A stretch of DNA of 64,000 nt from Marinomonas sp. UCMA 3892 (GCF_012726345.1 NZ_PTXN01000004.1:126124-190123), one strand, 5' to 3'. Counted from the stretch's first letter, positions 42,503-52,585 are shown. Numbers and translations are program-made. Notes: generated by a model not told the origin, from the letters alone.

Positions 42503-43699
42503 ATGTTTGAACATATCCAAGCTGCTCCGGCAGATCCAATTCTTGGCCTGAATGACGCTTACAAAAATGATCAAAATCCGAATAAAATTAATTTGGGCGT
42601 TGGCGTTTACAAAGATGAACAAGGCAATACGCCTATCTTAAAATCAGTCAAACAAGCAGAAGAACGTTTGTTGGCTCAAGAAAAAACCAAAAGCTACCTA
42701 AGTATCGAAGGCGCACCCGCTTATCGATCTGCCGTGCAAACGCTTTTATTTGGTAAAGAACACAATATTATTACCAAACAGCTTGCTCAAACAGCCCATA
42801 CCCCTGGCGGCACAGGCGCATTACGCGTCGCAGCAGAATTCATTAAAAAGCACTTACCCGAAGCGACAATTTGGGTCAGTAATCCAACTTGGGCTAATCA
42901 TCAATCGGTCTTTCAATCCGTTGGGTTAGAAGTTGGCAGCTATGCTTACTACGATGCTGATAATAAATCTCTAGACTTTGAAGCCATGCTTGCAAGCTTG
43001 TCTCAAGTCCCTGAAGGCGATGTAGTGTTGTTTCATGGCTGCTGCCACAACCCAACTGGTATAGATCCAACACCAGAACAGTGGTACCAATTGGCTAAGC
43101 TATGTAGCAAACAAGGCTTCTTGCCATTGTTTGACTTTGCTTATCAAGGCTTTGGCCAAGGCTTAACGGAAGATGCTCAAGGCTTACGTACTTTCTTAGA
43201 GCACGTTCCTGAAATGCTGATTGCTAGTTCTTTCTCCAAGAACTTTGGTCTGTACAACGAACGTGTTGGCACACTGACTATTTTGTGTGAAACCGCCGAA
43301 CAAGCGGAAACAGCGTTCACACAAATCAAACGCTGCATTCGCACCAACTACTCAAATCCGCCTTCTCATGGTTCTGCAGTTGTGGCCGAGATTCTGAATG
43401 ATCCAGAGCTATTTGCTCTGTGGGAAAGCGAAGTCAAAGCAATGCGTACTCGTATCCATGAAATGCGTAGCTTGTTTGTGAATACGCTACGAATCAAAGG
43501 CGTTAGCCAAGATTTTTCGTTTATTTCACATCAGCAAGGCATGTTCTCTTTTTCTGGTCTAACACCAGATCAAGTTGCTCAGTTGCGTAAAGAGTACGGC
43601 ATTTATATTGTTGGCTCAGGACGCATCAGTGTTGCTGGTATGACTCATGAAAATATGGGCCCACTTTGTGATGCTATTGCCGCGATTTTAAAAGGCTAA
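42503..43699 (+). CDS. Aromatic/aspartate aminotransferase (TyrB/AspC type)
   Basis: A cytosolic class I aminotransferase of 398 residues, normal length for the family. The start follows GGGGGAG. Visible residues are the N-terminal [12 protein letters not shown] loop, Asn/Asp of [10 protein letters not shown] and [12 protein letters not shown] Lys in [15 protein letters not shown] (near residue 247) and Arg in SGRISVAG. Whether aspartate or aromatic amino acids are preferred cannot be judged by eye. It is a single gene flanked by terminators. Confidence 0.92.
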   Translation: MFEHIQAAPADPILGLNDAYKNDQNPNKINLGVGVYKDEQGNTPILKSVKQAEERLLAQEKTKSYLSIEGAPAYRSAVQTLLFGKEHNIITKQLAQTAHTPGGTGALRVAAEFIKKHLPEATIWVSNPTWANHQSVFQSVGLEVGSYAYYDADNKSLDFEAMLASLSQVPEGDVVLFHGCCHNPTGIDPTPEQWYQLAKLCSKQGFLPLFDFAYQGFGQGLTEDAQGLRTFLEHVPEMLIASSFSKNFGLYNERVGTLTILCETAEQAETAFTQIKRCIRTNYSNPPSHGSAVVAEILNDPELFALWESEVKAMRTRIHEMRSLFVNTLRIKGVSQDFSFISHQQGMFSFSGLTPDQVAQLRKEYGIYIVGSGRISVAGMTHENMGPLCDAIAAILKG

Positions 43700-43730
43700 G
43701 CTAACATTTAGTCGCTACAGCACAATTCAA

Positions 43731-43768
43731 AAAAACGGCTTCAATTTTCATATTGAAGCCGTTTTTTT
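43731..43768 (+). terminator. Terminator of the aminotransferase gene
   Basis: AAAAACGGCTTCAAT (43731-43745) pairs with ATTGAAGCCGTTTTT (43752-43766), ending in a T run. Confidence 0.9.
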
Positions 43769-43853
43769 ATGTCGGTTGTTTTTGTTTGTTGTTTTACAGC
43801 TAAAGAGACTGTTACCTTATGGGTCCGCTTTTTTATATGTACAGAAGTCATCT

Positions 43854-44480
43854 ATGACCGCCACACTGATTTACTGCTACGACCCAATGTGCAGTTGGTG
43901 TTGGGGATTTCGTCCTACTTGGACCAAGTTACAAAAAGCTTTGCAAGATTTGATCGATGCCGATCAACTCATCATTCAGCCTATGCTGGGCGGTCTTGCC
44001 GTTGATTCCGATGTGGCTATGCCAAATGAGATGAAAGCTAAGCTGGAAGGCACTTGGCAGAATATTCAAGCATCATTAGGAACCAATTTTAATTTTGATT
44101 TCTGGAAAACAGCTGCTCCACGACGCTCGACTTACCCAGCATGCAGAGCCTGTTATGTCGCCAGAGACACGGGATTAGAGGAAGAGATGTATCACGCCAT
44201 ACAAGAGGCGTATTACCTGCAAGCCAAAAACCCTTCGGATCTAAATACTCTCGTCGAATGCGCTGAGCAAATAGGCATGAATGCAGACGGTTTTCAGAAA
44301 ACCATGCAGCACGTTAAAAATGAGCGTTTATTGGAAGAAGAAATAGAGCAAGCTCGACATCTTGGCTTAAATTCATTCCCTTCTTTAGCCTTGCTTATAG
44401 GCGATAAACTCACGCCTATTCCACTAGACTACAAAGACCATTCAAGCATGTTAAATGCCATAAAAAAGGCGCTGTCTTAG
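43854..44480 (+). CDS. DsbA-family thioredoxin-fold protein
   Basis: 208 residues from the ATG at 43854. The longer reading from 43776 would begin on top of the previous terminator and is rejected. The active site Cys13-Ser-Trp-Cys16 (DPMCSWCWGF) is followed by the all-helical insert of the DsbA/FrnE class. A second pair lies in YPACRACYVAR. There is no signal peptide, so it is a cytosolic thiol protein of the predicted disulfide isomerase group. The 3' end of the gene contains the terminator of the opposing PAP2 gene. Confidence 0.85.
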   Translation: MTATLIYCYDPMCSWCWGFRPTWTKLQKALQDLIDADQLIIQPMLGGLAVDSDVAMPNEMKAKLEGTWQNIQASLGTNFNFDFWKTAAPRRSTYPACRACYVARDTGLEEEMYHAIQEAYYLQAKNPSDLNTLVECAEQIGMNADGFQKTMQHVKNERLLEEEIEQARHLGLNSFPSLALLIGDKLTPIPLDYKDHSSMLNAIKKALS

Positions 44481-44486
44481 CGCCTT
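44462..44486 (-). terminator. Terminator of the PAP2 phosphatase gene, inside the DsbA-like gene end
   Basis: AGCGCCTT (44479-44486) and AAGGCGCT (44466-44473) form the stem; on the minus strand the tract TTTTTT follows, so it serves the minus-strand gene. Confidence 0.75.
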
Positions 44487-44515
44487 CGTCACTTAAATCA
44501 CATCAGTCCTATAAA

Positions 44516-45340
44516 TCAACGAACTAAAATATAACTCTTCACTGTGCGTGCTATCGCAGCGGCTGAAACAACATATAACAAAGGTAAAGCGAGCTTATAA
44601 TCGTTACCATCTACAAACACCATAATGCATGCAATAACTAGCAGGCTCAGCGTAAATAGGTGCACATAGGCACACAAACCAAACTTCCATTTTGCTGTGA
44701 TCATCACACCACCAACACCTAAAACCACACCCAATGCGCCACCAACTAAAACATCCATTGGCCAATGCACACCAATCAACACTCGACTCAAGGCAACCAA
44801 TACCGCCAACAGGATAAACGTCGCTTTAGCATAAGCATTTTGAACGTAGCAGAAACACACACTTGCTAATAAAAATGCCGTTAAACTATGGCCTGAAGGA
44901 AAACTACGTGCTTTATAGGCTCTACCCAAAAGATTAAAGGTTTCAGGATCAAGCACTGCCGGTGGACGCGGCATCGCAAAATAATCCTTAAGCAAGTTAA
45001 CTACGATGGCACCAAGTAATGTGGTGAATAGAACTGTCCAATGAAAACGAATATTGCGGCAAGAAAATAACAACACTAAGGCCAACAAAAATACGCCATC
45101 TCCAAATACCGTCATATTTTCCAATAAGAAAGAAGGTATGTAGGTGCTAAAGCTATTTATTTCCATAAAGCCAAAGTGATAACCACCAAGAACATTACCA
45201 ATCATGGCAGTACTTGCTAATACAACGGCAACCAAAAGCAAAATTTGAATACTAGATTGAGGAACTGTCATGCTGCTTGCTCTAGCTTGATCTAGCAGCG
45301 ATTTATAATTGGTCGACATTTTAATTAAGTGACAACGCAT
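44516..45340 (-). CDS. PAP2-family phosphatase (LpxE/PgpB-like)
   Basis: An inner-membrane phosphatase of 274 residues from the ATG at 45340, chosen for GAGGG just upstream; the GTG at 45388 has no ribosome site. About six to seven helices follow a short cytosolic tail. The PAP2 motifs are complete: KDYFAMPRP, PSGH and SRVLIGVHWPMD. Substrates in this class are undecaprenyl diphosphate, phosphatidylglycerol phosphate or lipid A. The divergent EptA-like gene makes lipid A an attractive guess. Confidence 0.85.
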   Translation of the reverse strand: MRCHLIKMSTNYKSLLDQARASSMTVPQSSIQILLLVAVVLASTAMIGNVLGGYHFGFMEINSFSTYIPSFLLENMTVFGDGVFLLALVLLFSCRNIRFHWTVLFTTLLGAIVVNLLKDYFAMPRPPAVLDPETFNLLGRAYKARSFPSGHSLTAFLLASVCFCYVQNAYAKATFILLAVLVALSRVLIGVHWPMDVLVGGALGVVLGVGGVMITAKWKFGLCAYVHLFTLSLLVIACIMVFVDGNDYKLALPLLYVVSAAAIARTVKSYILVR

Positions 45341-45634
45341 AAAACCCTCATTTCTTTTGGCAAAAAGAGATATAACTTCGATGGTCACATTTTATGCACA
45401 TTGAGTGAAAAATAAGTGAAATATGAATTAGAGATATGTAGCGAAAGGAATGTTTATCTTTTTTTTTGTGATTTTGTGTAAGGTTAACAAACAAAAGGTA
45501 AAAGAAGGATTGATGATCATGATGAAATCCCCGTTAATAGGCGAATAATCACGAGTTATTTTTCCATCTAGTTTTTCTTCTCTAGATTTTCCTTAATCTA
45601 GGAACAACAAGGTCGACAGGAACACATATCCCAC

Positions 45635-47272
45635 ATGAAGCGCAACCACACTATTTTGTCCCGATTAACTTCGGGGCTATGTTCTTTCTTCAGACAGGGT
45701 TTTAGAACAAAACCTAGTACTTCAAGCTTTGTTATTTTGCTAACGCTACTAAATACAGTGCTATATAACTGGCCTTTGTTTTCTTTTTCGATAAAAAATC
45801 TAGATGGCTTTACGCTGAATAGCTTGCAAACTCTTATGACCGTTTTTGCCGCTATTTATCTAGTCACCACTCTTGTGCTTTATGTTTTGTTTATTTTATC
45901 TAGACGCTTAGGTAAAGCTGTGTGTGTGGTGTTTGCACTTGCAAACTCATTGGCAGTGTATTTCGTGGTGACCTATAACGTCATCTTAGATAGAACCATG
46001 ATAGGCAATATTTTTAACACCCAATATTCAGAATCTGGACAATTTTTAAGCCCAAAGCTGGCCATTTATTTTATTCTGCTTGGCGTCTTACCAGCTTGGT
46101 TAATCATTCGTGCATCGGTTCAAAAAACCTCAAGAATACGATTATTCGCGCATCTTATTATCACCGTCATAGTCACGTCTACTTGGATTTGGCAGTCACA
46201 AAGTCATTGGCTATGGATTGATGATCATGCCAAACAATTAGGTGGCCGAATCATGCCATGGTCTTACGTAGGGAATACGATTCGCTATCAAAACCAGTTA
46301 GCGAAAGAAAATGTGGTACAAACGCTATTACCAGATGCGACTTTTGGCTCAAATGAAAAAACCGTTGTAGTGTTAGTTATTGGTGAGTCAGCACGAGCGG
46401 AGAATTTTTCCCTATACGGCTATGACAAACCAACCAATCCTTTGCTAACCGCATCAGAAAATGTCATTACCTTAAAAAATGCGACCTCTTGTGCCACTTA
46501 CACTACCGAATCGGTGAAATGCATTCTTTCACACAATAACCCAAGTGGTAGTTTCTCTGAGCAGTTCGAACCTTTGCCAAGTTACCTGCAAAGACAAGGC
46601 ATTGACGTTTTTTGGCGCACCAAAAACTGGGGAGAGCCGCTAATTAAAGTAGCTAGCTATTTAAGTTCAGGGGATTTGAAAAAGAACTGTGAAGGCAGTG
46701 AATGCGACTATGATGGCGTGTTATTAAGCCATCTAGCCGAGCAAATTCAGGCATCGGATAAACAAAAAGTCTTTGTGGTTCTGCATCAAACAGGTAGTCA
46801 TGGACCATCTTATTACAGTAAATATCCGAAGGAGTTTGAGGTTTTTAAACCTATTTGTCGTTCGGTCGAGCTTAGTAACTGCACGCAAGAGGAGCTAATT
46901 AACGCCTACGATAATACCATCTTATATAACGATCATTTCTTAGATCAGTTACGCAAAACTTTAGAAGGATTGAAAGACACCTCCAGCGCTTATCTTTATG
47001 TATCTGACCATGGAGAATCACTTGGCGAAGGTGGTATTTATTTACATGGAACACCTTATTCAATTGCACCTGAGCAACAATTTAAAGTGCCATTCTTTGT
47101 GTGGATGTCGCCATCTTTTATTGATCAGAAGCATATCTCTATCGATAAACTAAGAGCACGAGAACAAAGCACCCAAGCGAATATTTTCCATAGCGTCATG
47201 GGCGCCTTTGATATGAACAGCGAAATCTATAATAAAGACCTAGATATGTTCAGGGCCGCGCGCCAACAATAG
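45635..47272 (+). CDS. eptA: Phosphoethanolamine transferase (EptA-like)
   Basis: An inner-membrane enzyme of 545 residues that moves phosphoethanolamine from phosphatidylethanolamine to lipid A. Five N-terminal helices (about residues 30-200) precede the periplasmic alkaline-phosphatase-like domain. Metal and catalytic blocks seen are VVLVIGESARAENFSLYGY, SCATYTTESVKC (Thr nucleophile region), VLHQTGSHGPSYY and YVSDHGESLGEGG with a following LHGTPY. Such enzymes give polycation resistance. The ATG is preceded by AGGAAC. It is divergent from the PAP2 phosphatase gene. Confidence 0.92.
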   Translation: MKRNHTILSRLTSGLCSFFRQGFRTKPSTSSFVILLTLLNTVLYNWPLFSFSIKNLDGFTLNSLQTLMTVFAAIYLVTTLVLYVLFILSRRLGKAVCVVFALANSLAVYFVVTYNVILDRTMIGNIFNTQYSESGQFLSPKLAIYFILLGVLPAWLIIRASVQKTSRIRLFAHLIITVIVTSTWIWQSQSHWLWIDDHAKQLGGRIMPWSYVGNTIRYQNQLAKENVVQTLLPDATFGSNEKTVVVLVIGESARAENFSLYGYDKPTNPLLTASENVITLKNATSCATYTTESVKCILSHNNPSGSFSEQFEPLPSYLQRQGIDVFWRTKNWGEPLIKVASYLSSGDLKKNCEGSECDYDGVLLSHLAEQIQASDKQKVFVVLHQTGSHGPSYYSKYPKEFEVFKPICRSVELSNCTQEELINAYDNTILYNDHFLDQLRKTLEGLKDTSSAYLYVSDHGESLGEGGIYLHGTPYSIAPEQQFKVPFFVWMSPSFIDQKHISIDKLRAREQSTQANIFHSVMGAFDMNSEIYNKDLDMFRAARQQ

Positions 47273-47290
47273 CCATAGACAAGCGAACAA

Positions 47291-47327
47291 ACAATAAAAG
47301 CCAGTAAACCTGGCCTTTATTGTTTTT
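47291..47327 (+). terminator. Terminator of the eptA-like gene
   Basis: ACAATAAAAGCCAG (47291-47304) pairs with CTGGCCTTTATTGT (47310-47323) with one mismatch; a T run follows. Confidence 0.75.
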
Positions 47328-47361
47328 ATCATTTTCTAGAAAAAATGACTCTTTTTGGGCT

Positions 47362-48927
47362 CTAACCAAAGTCGTGATTAATTAAATCCAACATCGGGTT
47401 ATAAAGTGGTTCGGTTGTGGCATTACGAGACTTTTTAGCTTCCTTCTCAGGCTGCGCTAAATCGCTTTCTATCGCTTCGACAAGCTCTTCTGTCTGCTTG
47501 TTTTCTTCCACTGGCTCAAGAGTCTCTACAGCTTGTTCTTCTATCTTTTCAATGACTGGTTCTACAGGATCAGTAACCAGCTCAACCTCATCAACGACTA
47601 AATGCTCCGCTAAGGCTTTTGCCAATGGTTCCACATCGTCCAAGGTGACATTCACCGCCAGCCAATTATTGGCATCGGCTTCATGACTAACCAAGGCTCC
47701 GGGCACAATCGCGTGACGGAAACTGGCTAGCAATGCAGTCATACTGGCAACATCTAATGGTTTTGATAAACGCATCCAAAGTGACATGCCACCTTTGCTG
47801 GCAGCAAAACTAACATGCTCGCCGAGACGCGTTTCCAGATGCGCTTTAACACGCTCAGAATTCGCCCAAACCTCTCTCGCACGTTTCATTAATGAGCGCT
47901 TACTATTTGGCTGTAACGCATCACTCAAGGCCATTTGTTGTGCATCGCTTAACGCCATATCAGCGCCTAAAAAAGCGCCCTCCAATAAAGATTGATGCTT
48001 ACCAGGCAAACACCAGCTTGCAGAGCGATCTACGCCTTTTGATTCCACGCCGCCGATATAAACAATCTGATCAGAAGAATCCAGTGACTTGTAAGTCATC
48101 ATAGACCCAGCGCGATACGCCAAATGTGAGCACAAATCCCACTCAATCACTGGCAGCTTGGTTTCTTCAATAATGGCTAACCAGCGACGCAAGCTTAAAT
48201 TACTCACCAACTGGCCAGCTGGAAACGAGAACTGCCCCGGCAATATAATCAGACGAATGGATTTATCTCGTAAACAACGAATCGCTAAATCTAAATCGAC
48301 GCCGCGTTCACCTGCTGTCAAGGCAATTACTTGTCGTCCTAAGCTTTGCAATGTAGTAGTAATCCGAGGATCACAAGGCGTTAACACCAATACGCTATCA
48401 CCACGTTGAGTCAGTGTTTGTACGGTTTGAGTGAAGATTGCTAAAGGAGAACGCCCTAACCAAAGATGTGATGCATGAGCTTTAATACCAAGCCCTTTTA
48501 AATGCTCACTAACGGCTTCACGAGCCGCCAAATGGCCTTTGCCCAATACAGGCAGATGGACTTCTTCCTGACGCACTGCTGGACTTAAAAAAGTATCGCT
48601 TTGATCAACCAAAGCCGCTCGATGCGCAAGACACGACCAAGCAGGCTTAGTACCGTCTTTGGCGAGTTCACGTAATTCGTCACCAGCCAATAGCAACGCA
48701 GGTTTTGTCTCACTACGATGACAAACAAAGTAACCAGATTTAGGCCGAGACTCGATCCAACCGTCTTCACTCAATAATTCATAACCATGTATGACTGTGT
48801 TTAAGCTCAGACCCAATTGTTTCGATAAAGCTCGTAAGGACGGCATTTTATCACCGGGCACTATGGCCTCTTGTGACATCTGATCCAAGAACCAATCCAC
48901 CACACCTTTATATAAAAAATCCGCCAC
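47362..48927 (-). CDS. MocR-type regulator with degenerate aminotransferase domain and acidic tail
   Basis: 521 residues. The GntR winged helix (residues 10-75; MPSLRALSKQLGLSLNTVI) leads into an aminotransferase-like domain. Asp is kept in VIEWDLCSHLAY and a Lys in GGVESKGVDRSA stands where the PLP lysine belongs. The usual carboxylate-binding Arg region reads NNWLAVNVT, without Arg. The last 80 or so residues form a Glu-rich extension (EPVIEKIEEQAVETLEPVEE) not usual for this family. It is divergent from csdA. Confidence 0.85.
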   Translation of the reverse strand: MADFLYKGVVDWFLDQMSQEAIVPGDKMPSLRALSKQLGLSLNTVIHGYELLSEDGWIESRPKSGYFVCHRSETKPALLLAGDELRELAKDGTKPAWSCLAHRAALVDQSDTFLSPAVRQEEVHLPVLGKGHLAAREAVSEHLKGLGIKAHASHLWLGRSPLAIFTQTVQTLTQRGDSVLVLTPCDPRITTTLQSLGRQVIALTAGERGVDLDLAIRCLRDKSIRLIILPGQFSFPAGQLVSNLSLRRWLAIIEETKLPVIEWDLCSHLAYRAGSMMTYKSLDSSDQIVYIGGVESKGVDRSASWCLPGKHQSLLEGAFLGADMALSDAQQMALSDALQPNSKRSLMKRAREVWANSERVKAHLETRLGEHVSFAASKGGMSLWMRLSKPLDVASMTALLASFRHAIVPGALVSHEADANNWLAVNVTLDDVEPLAKALAEHLVVDEVELVTDPVEPVIEKIEEQAVETLEPVEENKQTEELVEAIESDLAQPEKEAKKSRNATTEPLYNPMLDLINHDFG

Positions 48928-49082
48928 CGTTTTGTACCTTTTCTAGTTTGTCATCTAGTATCTGTTATCAATCATTATAGTTGTCTTAAAAAAACGCAAG
49001 TAAAAGCCCAATAATTCCCGATTTTAGTGGGAGTTAAGGTACAATTTCTCTTATTTCAGGCTGATTCAAACGCAGAGTATTC

Positions 49083-50300
49083 ATGGCTTTCGACCCGTTA
49101 TTGCTTCGTCCCCTTTTTCCTATTTTGGCGCAATCAGCCTACGATCATCCATTAACCTACTTGGATAATGCCGCCACGACACAAAAACCGTTACCCGTGT
49201 TGGATGCCATTCAGGACTATTACCGAAGCTTTAACGCCAATGTTCATCGTGGCGCGCACTTCCTTAGCGACCGAGCAACCAACCGTTTTGAGCAAGCCCG
49301 AGATACGGTCGCAAACTTTATCAATGCGCCAGAACAAAGCCATGTGATTTGGACAAAAGGCGCGACAGAAGCCATCAATACGGTCGCTTTTGGTTTAGAG
49401 CATCTGCTCGAAAAAGGCGATGAAATTCTCATCACCAGTTTAGAGCACCACGCCAATCTTGTACCCTGGCAGCAATTGGCCTTTCGCACTGGCGCTCGGC
49501 TTAGAGTTTTACCCTTAACCTCTAATGGGGAATGGGAGCCCGAATTCAATCGCTATTTTACCGATCGCACACGTATTTTTGCGGCGACGCAGATTTCCAA
49601 TGCCATCGGCGTAAGCACACCACTGCAAACCATGCTCGATCACGCCAAGCAACAAGGCGCTTTTACCCTTGTTGATGGCGCTCAAGCCGTGGCGCACTAT
49701 CCTATTGATGTGCAAGCATTAGACTGTGACTTCTATGTCTTCTCTGGCCACAAAATGTATGGCCCAACTGGCATTGGTGTTTTATATGGCAAAAACCACG
49801 CTTTAGAGGTTCTGCTGCCATACCAAACGGGCGGAGAAATGGTGCGTCATGTTTCGTATCAAGCCACAGAGTTCAATGTTTTACCGTATCGCTTGGAAGC
49901 AGGAACGCCACATATCGAAGGCGTTATTGGCTTGGCTGCAGCTTGTGATTTTCTTAACTCTCAGGATCGCTTGGCGTTGTTAGCTTGGGAACAATCCCTA
50001 GCTACACATGTTTATACGAGATTGCATAAAGAAGGCGGTATCGAGATTTATTCGCCTGAGAAAAACACCACGTTAGTATCCCTAAGTGTACCCAATATTC
50101 ATATTTTGGATTTGAATGCTTACCTAGATAGCCAAGGTGTAGCGGTTCGAGCTGGTAGCCACTGTGCCCATCCATTAATGGCACAACTTGGTGTTGCCGG
50201 AACCTTGCGTGCCTCTTTCGCCTGTTACAACACCATGGAAGAGGCCAATCGCTTCTGCGATGTTCTTCTAGAAGCCATAGACCTATTAAATGACGAGTAA
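49083..50300 (+). CDS. csdA: Cysteine desulfurase CsdA
   Basis: A PLP-dependent enzyme of 405 residues that takes sulfur from cysteine. PLP is held by Lys224 (SGHKMYGP) and the persulfide forms on Cys361 (RAGSHCAHP) in the short loop of type II enzymes. YLDNAATTQKP marks the N-terminus. It is followed after 6 bp by its sulfur acceptor gene, csdE. In E. coli the pair works with TcdA (CsdL) on cyclic t6A; tcdA lies 9 kb away here. Confidence 0.93.
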   Translation: MAFDPLLLRPLFPILAQSAYDHPLTYLDNAATTQKPLPVLDAIQDYYRSFNANVHRGAHFLSDRATNRFEQARDTVANFINAPEQSHVIWTKGATEAINTVAFGLEHLLEKGDEILITSLEHHANLVPWQQLAFRTGARLRVLPLTSNGEWEPEFNRYFTDRTRIFAATQISNAIGVSTPLQTMLDHAKQQGAFTLVDGAQAVAHYPIDVQALDCDFYVFSGHKMYGPTGIGVLYGKNHALEVLLPYQTGGEMVRHVSYQATEFNVLPYRLEAGTPHIEGVIGLAAACDFLNSQDRLALLAWEQSLATHVYTRLHKEGGIEIYSPEKNTTLVSLSVPNIHILDLNAYLDSQGVAVRAGSHCAHPLMAQLGVAGTLRASFACYNTMEEANRFCDVLLEAIDLLNDE

Positions 50301-50306
50301 CAAGCA

Positions 50307-50714
50307 ATGACAGACTCTTTAGGACAACAAAAGCCAGTAAACATAAAAGCCCTGCTGCAAGCTTGCCGAAACAAAGAAGAAACTTTTAAGACATTAGTGG
50401 CACTCAGCAAAACCTTACCGCGACTGTCCGTTGAAGAAAAAACCGAAGAAAACAAAATAAAAGGTTGTGAAAGCGCCGTTTGGCTCATCATGGAAGAAAA
50501 CAATGGCACACGCCACTTCAAAGCCGACAGCGACGCCAAACTTATGCGCGGCGTACTGGTCGCCATCTTGAGCTTGGTAGAAGGAAAAACCCAAACAGAT
50601 ATCCAACAAATGGACCTAAAGGCAGAGCTGGCCGAGCTTAACTTATCAAGCTATCTAACCAGCTCGAGAACCAATGGTGTGTTGGCGATTTTGGATAAAA
50701 TAAACAAGGCATAA
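50307..50714 (+). CDS. csdE: Sulfur acceptor protein CsdE (SufE family)
   Basis: 135 residues of the SufE fold. The acceptor cysteine is Cys54 in IKGCESAVWLI. It accepts persulfide sulfur from CsdA and, in E. coli, binds TcdA. The 6-bp gap to csdA indicates one transcript. CsdE is preferred over SufE because no other suf genes are present and because the partner is CsdA-like. Confidence 0.9.
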   Translation: MTDSLGQQKPVNIKALLQACRNKEETFKTLVALSKTLPRLSVEEKTEENKIKGCESAVWLIMEENNGTRHFKADSDAKLMRGVLVAILSLVEGKTQTDIQQMDLKAELAELNLSSYLTSSRTNGVLAILDKINKA

Positions 50715-50743
50715 CATTTCTTTTGCTTCAAAATGCCTGCCAC

Positions 50744-51367
50744 TTAGCTTTTATTTACAAATATCAATGACAATCCAAAGCCAATAAATATTCCACCTGT
50801 TAATCGATGAAAAAGTCGGTTAATGTTCTCTCTCGCTAGATACTGACTAATTGATGTAGTTGCTAATGCATAAAGACCCAAGCCAACCATAGAACAACAG
50901 GCAAATGTCCCAGCTAATAAACAAAATTGCGGCAGGACGGCTTGATTCAAGTCGATAAACTGAGGGAATACGGCAGTGTAGAATGCAATGGCTTTAGGAT
51001 TACTCATACCAACCACATAAGCTTCAGTAAAAAGCTTTTTACCTGTAGTTAAAGGTTTAGAATCCTTTTGTAGAGCAGGCTTTGTATATCGAGTATTCCA
51101 AGCTTTAACTCCAAGGTACATTAGATATAAACCACCCAAGACTTTAATCAGGCTAAACAGTAAATCAGAAGCAAGAATAATGGCTCCCAACCCTGCAGCC
51201 GATAAACTGGCAAGGGTCATTACAGCCGCAACGTTGCCTGCAATCCCCTTCATGGATTGCCAAACACCAAAATTAGCGGAGTTCTTTATAGCGAGCAACA
51301 CCGCTGGACCGGGGGAAAAAGTCGCTACCAAGCAGATCAGCAAAAACAACCAATAATCCATCTTCAT
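50744..51367 (-). CDS. LysE/RhtB-family amino acid exporter
   Basis: An inner-membrane exporter of 207 residues with six helices. The N-terminal SPGPAVLLAIKNSANFG motif and the cytosolic VGMSNPKAIAFYTAVFPQF block are characteristic of RhtB-type proteins. It converges on csdE with only 29 bp between the genes. The exported amino acid is not predictable. It marks the left border of the accessory block that separates csdAE from tcdA. Confidence 0.9.
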   Translation of the reverse strand: MKMDYWLFLLICLVATFSPGPAVLLAIKNSANFGVWQSMKGIAGNVAAVMTLASLSAAGLGAIILASDLLFSLIKVLGGLYLMYLGVKAWNTRYTKPALQKDSKPLTTGKKLFTEAYVVGMSNPKAIAFYTAVFPQFIDLNQAVLPQFCLLAGTFACCSMVGLGLYALATTSISQYLARENINRLFHRLTGGIFIGFGLSLIFVNKS

Positions 51368-51622
51368 TCTCCCTACTGATATCTGAATTAAAATTTTTCG
51401 TTATCTATTTGTTTTAGATTATTAATCTTAGGTTTCCCTAAAATTTTCAATAACACATTACGGCATGATCTTAATATTGGATACAAAATAGCAGCGACCT
51501 TTTTGGAGCTAAACAGCCAATAATTCAAGCGGTTAAACACGCCAGATCGGCCGCTAGTGCATTGATAGATCCCCTTCCTATTACATTTGTAGCAACCAGA
51601 TAATTAGTGATAGTAACTCTTC

Positions 51623-52546
51623 TTATTTCTGCATAACAACACAATCGTTATTAAACTCTCGCATTGTTTTAGCGACTTTTTGAATGCTCTGAGTAAAACT
51701 ATATAAGGACTTATGTTGTCGAGCGTTTGTTGGATACGCCAGTCCATAAGGATAATAAATCGCAGGCTCAAAAGGACGAATTACTACACCATTTCCTTCC
51801 CACACTCGTGCCGCAAAAGGCTCTAAAACCGCCACAGCTAAACCAGCCGCAATCATGGCATAGCCAGTATGTGATGTGTCTATCATGATACGCTGTTTAA
51901 TCTGTGATTTTACGGAGTTTAATACTCCACCTAACTCGCTCCAATAAACAGGCGAACTGTCGACCACAGTAAGTACGGTTTCACCGATCAAATCTTGCGC
52001 GCAAATCACTTCTTTTTTAGCTAACGGATGATTAGACCTTGCTGCAAAGACAAATCGAGCATTACCAATAAACTCTCGCTCGATGCCGATTAATTGAGGC
52101 AATTCCAACCCTATTGCTAAATCAACTGAGTTGGTTTGTAGTTTCATCACCAGCTCAGCCATGCTGTCGGTATGAATGGTCACGCGTTCCTCTGGAAAGA
52201 ACTTTTTATGTTCCTGCAAAGCAAGCGGTAATAGAGAGGTCGCAATAGCCGACGTACTGGCTATTTTTAACTCACTTGGTGTTCTTGTCCGAATTTTTGA
52301 CGCTACCGATTCGAGCTTTTCTAGCCCTAAAAAACTTTCTTCTACGGAACGAAAAAACTCAGCAGCTTCATGAGTTGGATGCAGTCGTCCTTTACGGCGG
52401 TCGAACAAAGAAAAACCTAGCGAATGCTCAAGATCACTGAGTAAACGACTCACAGCAGGCTGAGAGACATGCATTTCGGCCGCTGCAGCCGCTGTTGTTC
52501 CTCGCAGCATGATGTAACGAAACGCCTCTACTTGCCTGAATTTCAT
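51623..52546 (-). CDS. LysR-family regulator of the divergent peptide ABC operon
   Basis: 307 residues: N-terminal helix-turn-helix (AAAAAEMHVSQPAVSRLLSDLE, in part MHVSQPAVSRLLSDLE) and a two-lobe effector domain. It is divergent from the peptide transporter genes with a 182-bp interval containing the inverted repeat at 52586-52615, so it most likely controls them. The effector may be a peptide or modified amino acid. Confidence 0.9.
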   Translation of the reverse strand: MKFRQVEAFRYIMLRGTTAAAAAEMHVSQPAVSRLLSDLEHSLGFSLFDRRKGRLHPTHEAAEFFRSVEESFLGLEKLESVASKIRTRTPSELKIASTSAIATSLLPLALQEHKKFFPEERVTIHTDSMAELVMKLQTNSVDLAIGLELPQLIGIEREFIGNARFVFAARSNHPLAKKEVICAQDLIGETVLTVVDSSPVYWSELGGVLNSVKSQIKQRIMIDTSHTGYAMIAAGLAVAVLEPFAARVWEGNGVVIRPFEPAIYYPYGLAYPTNARQHKSLYSFTQSIQKVAKTMREFNNDCVVMQK

Positions 52547-52585
52547 ACAGCCTCCCCCTTATTCAATAATATTTGATTATCAAGC

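Noticed and set aside
43776-43853. 26-residue extension of the DsbA-like protein
   Set aside because: It would start inside the T-tract region of the aminotransferase terminator and has no ribosome site. The CxxC motif follows directly after the ATG at 43854.
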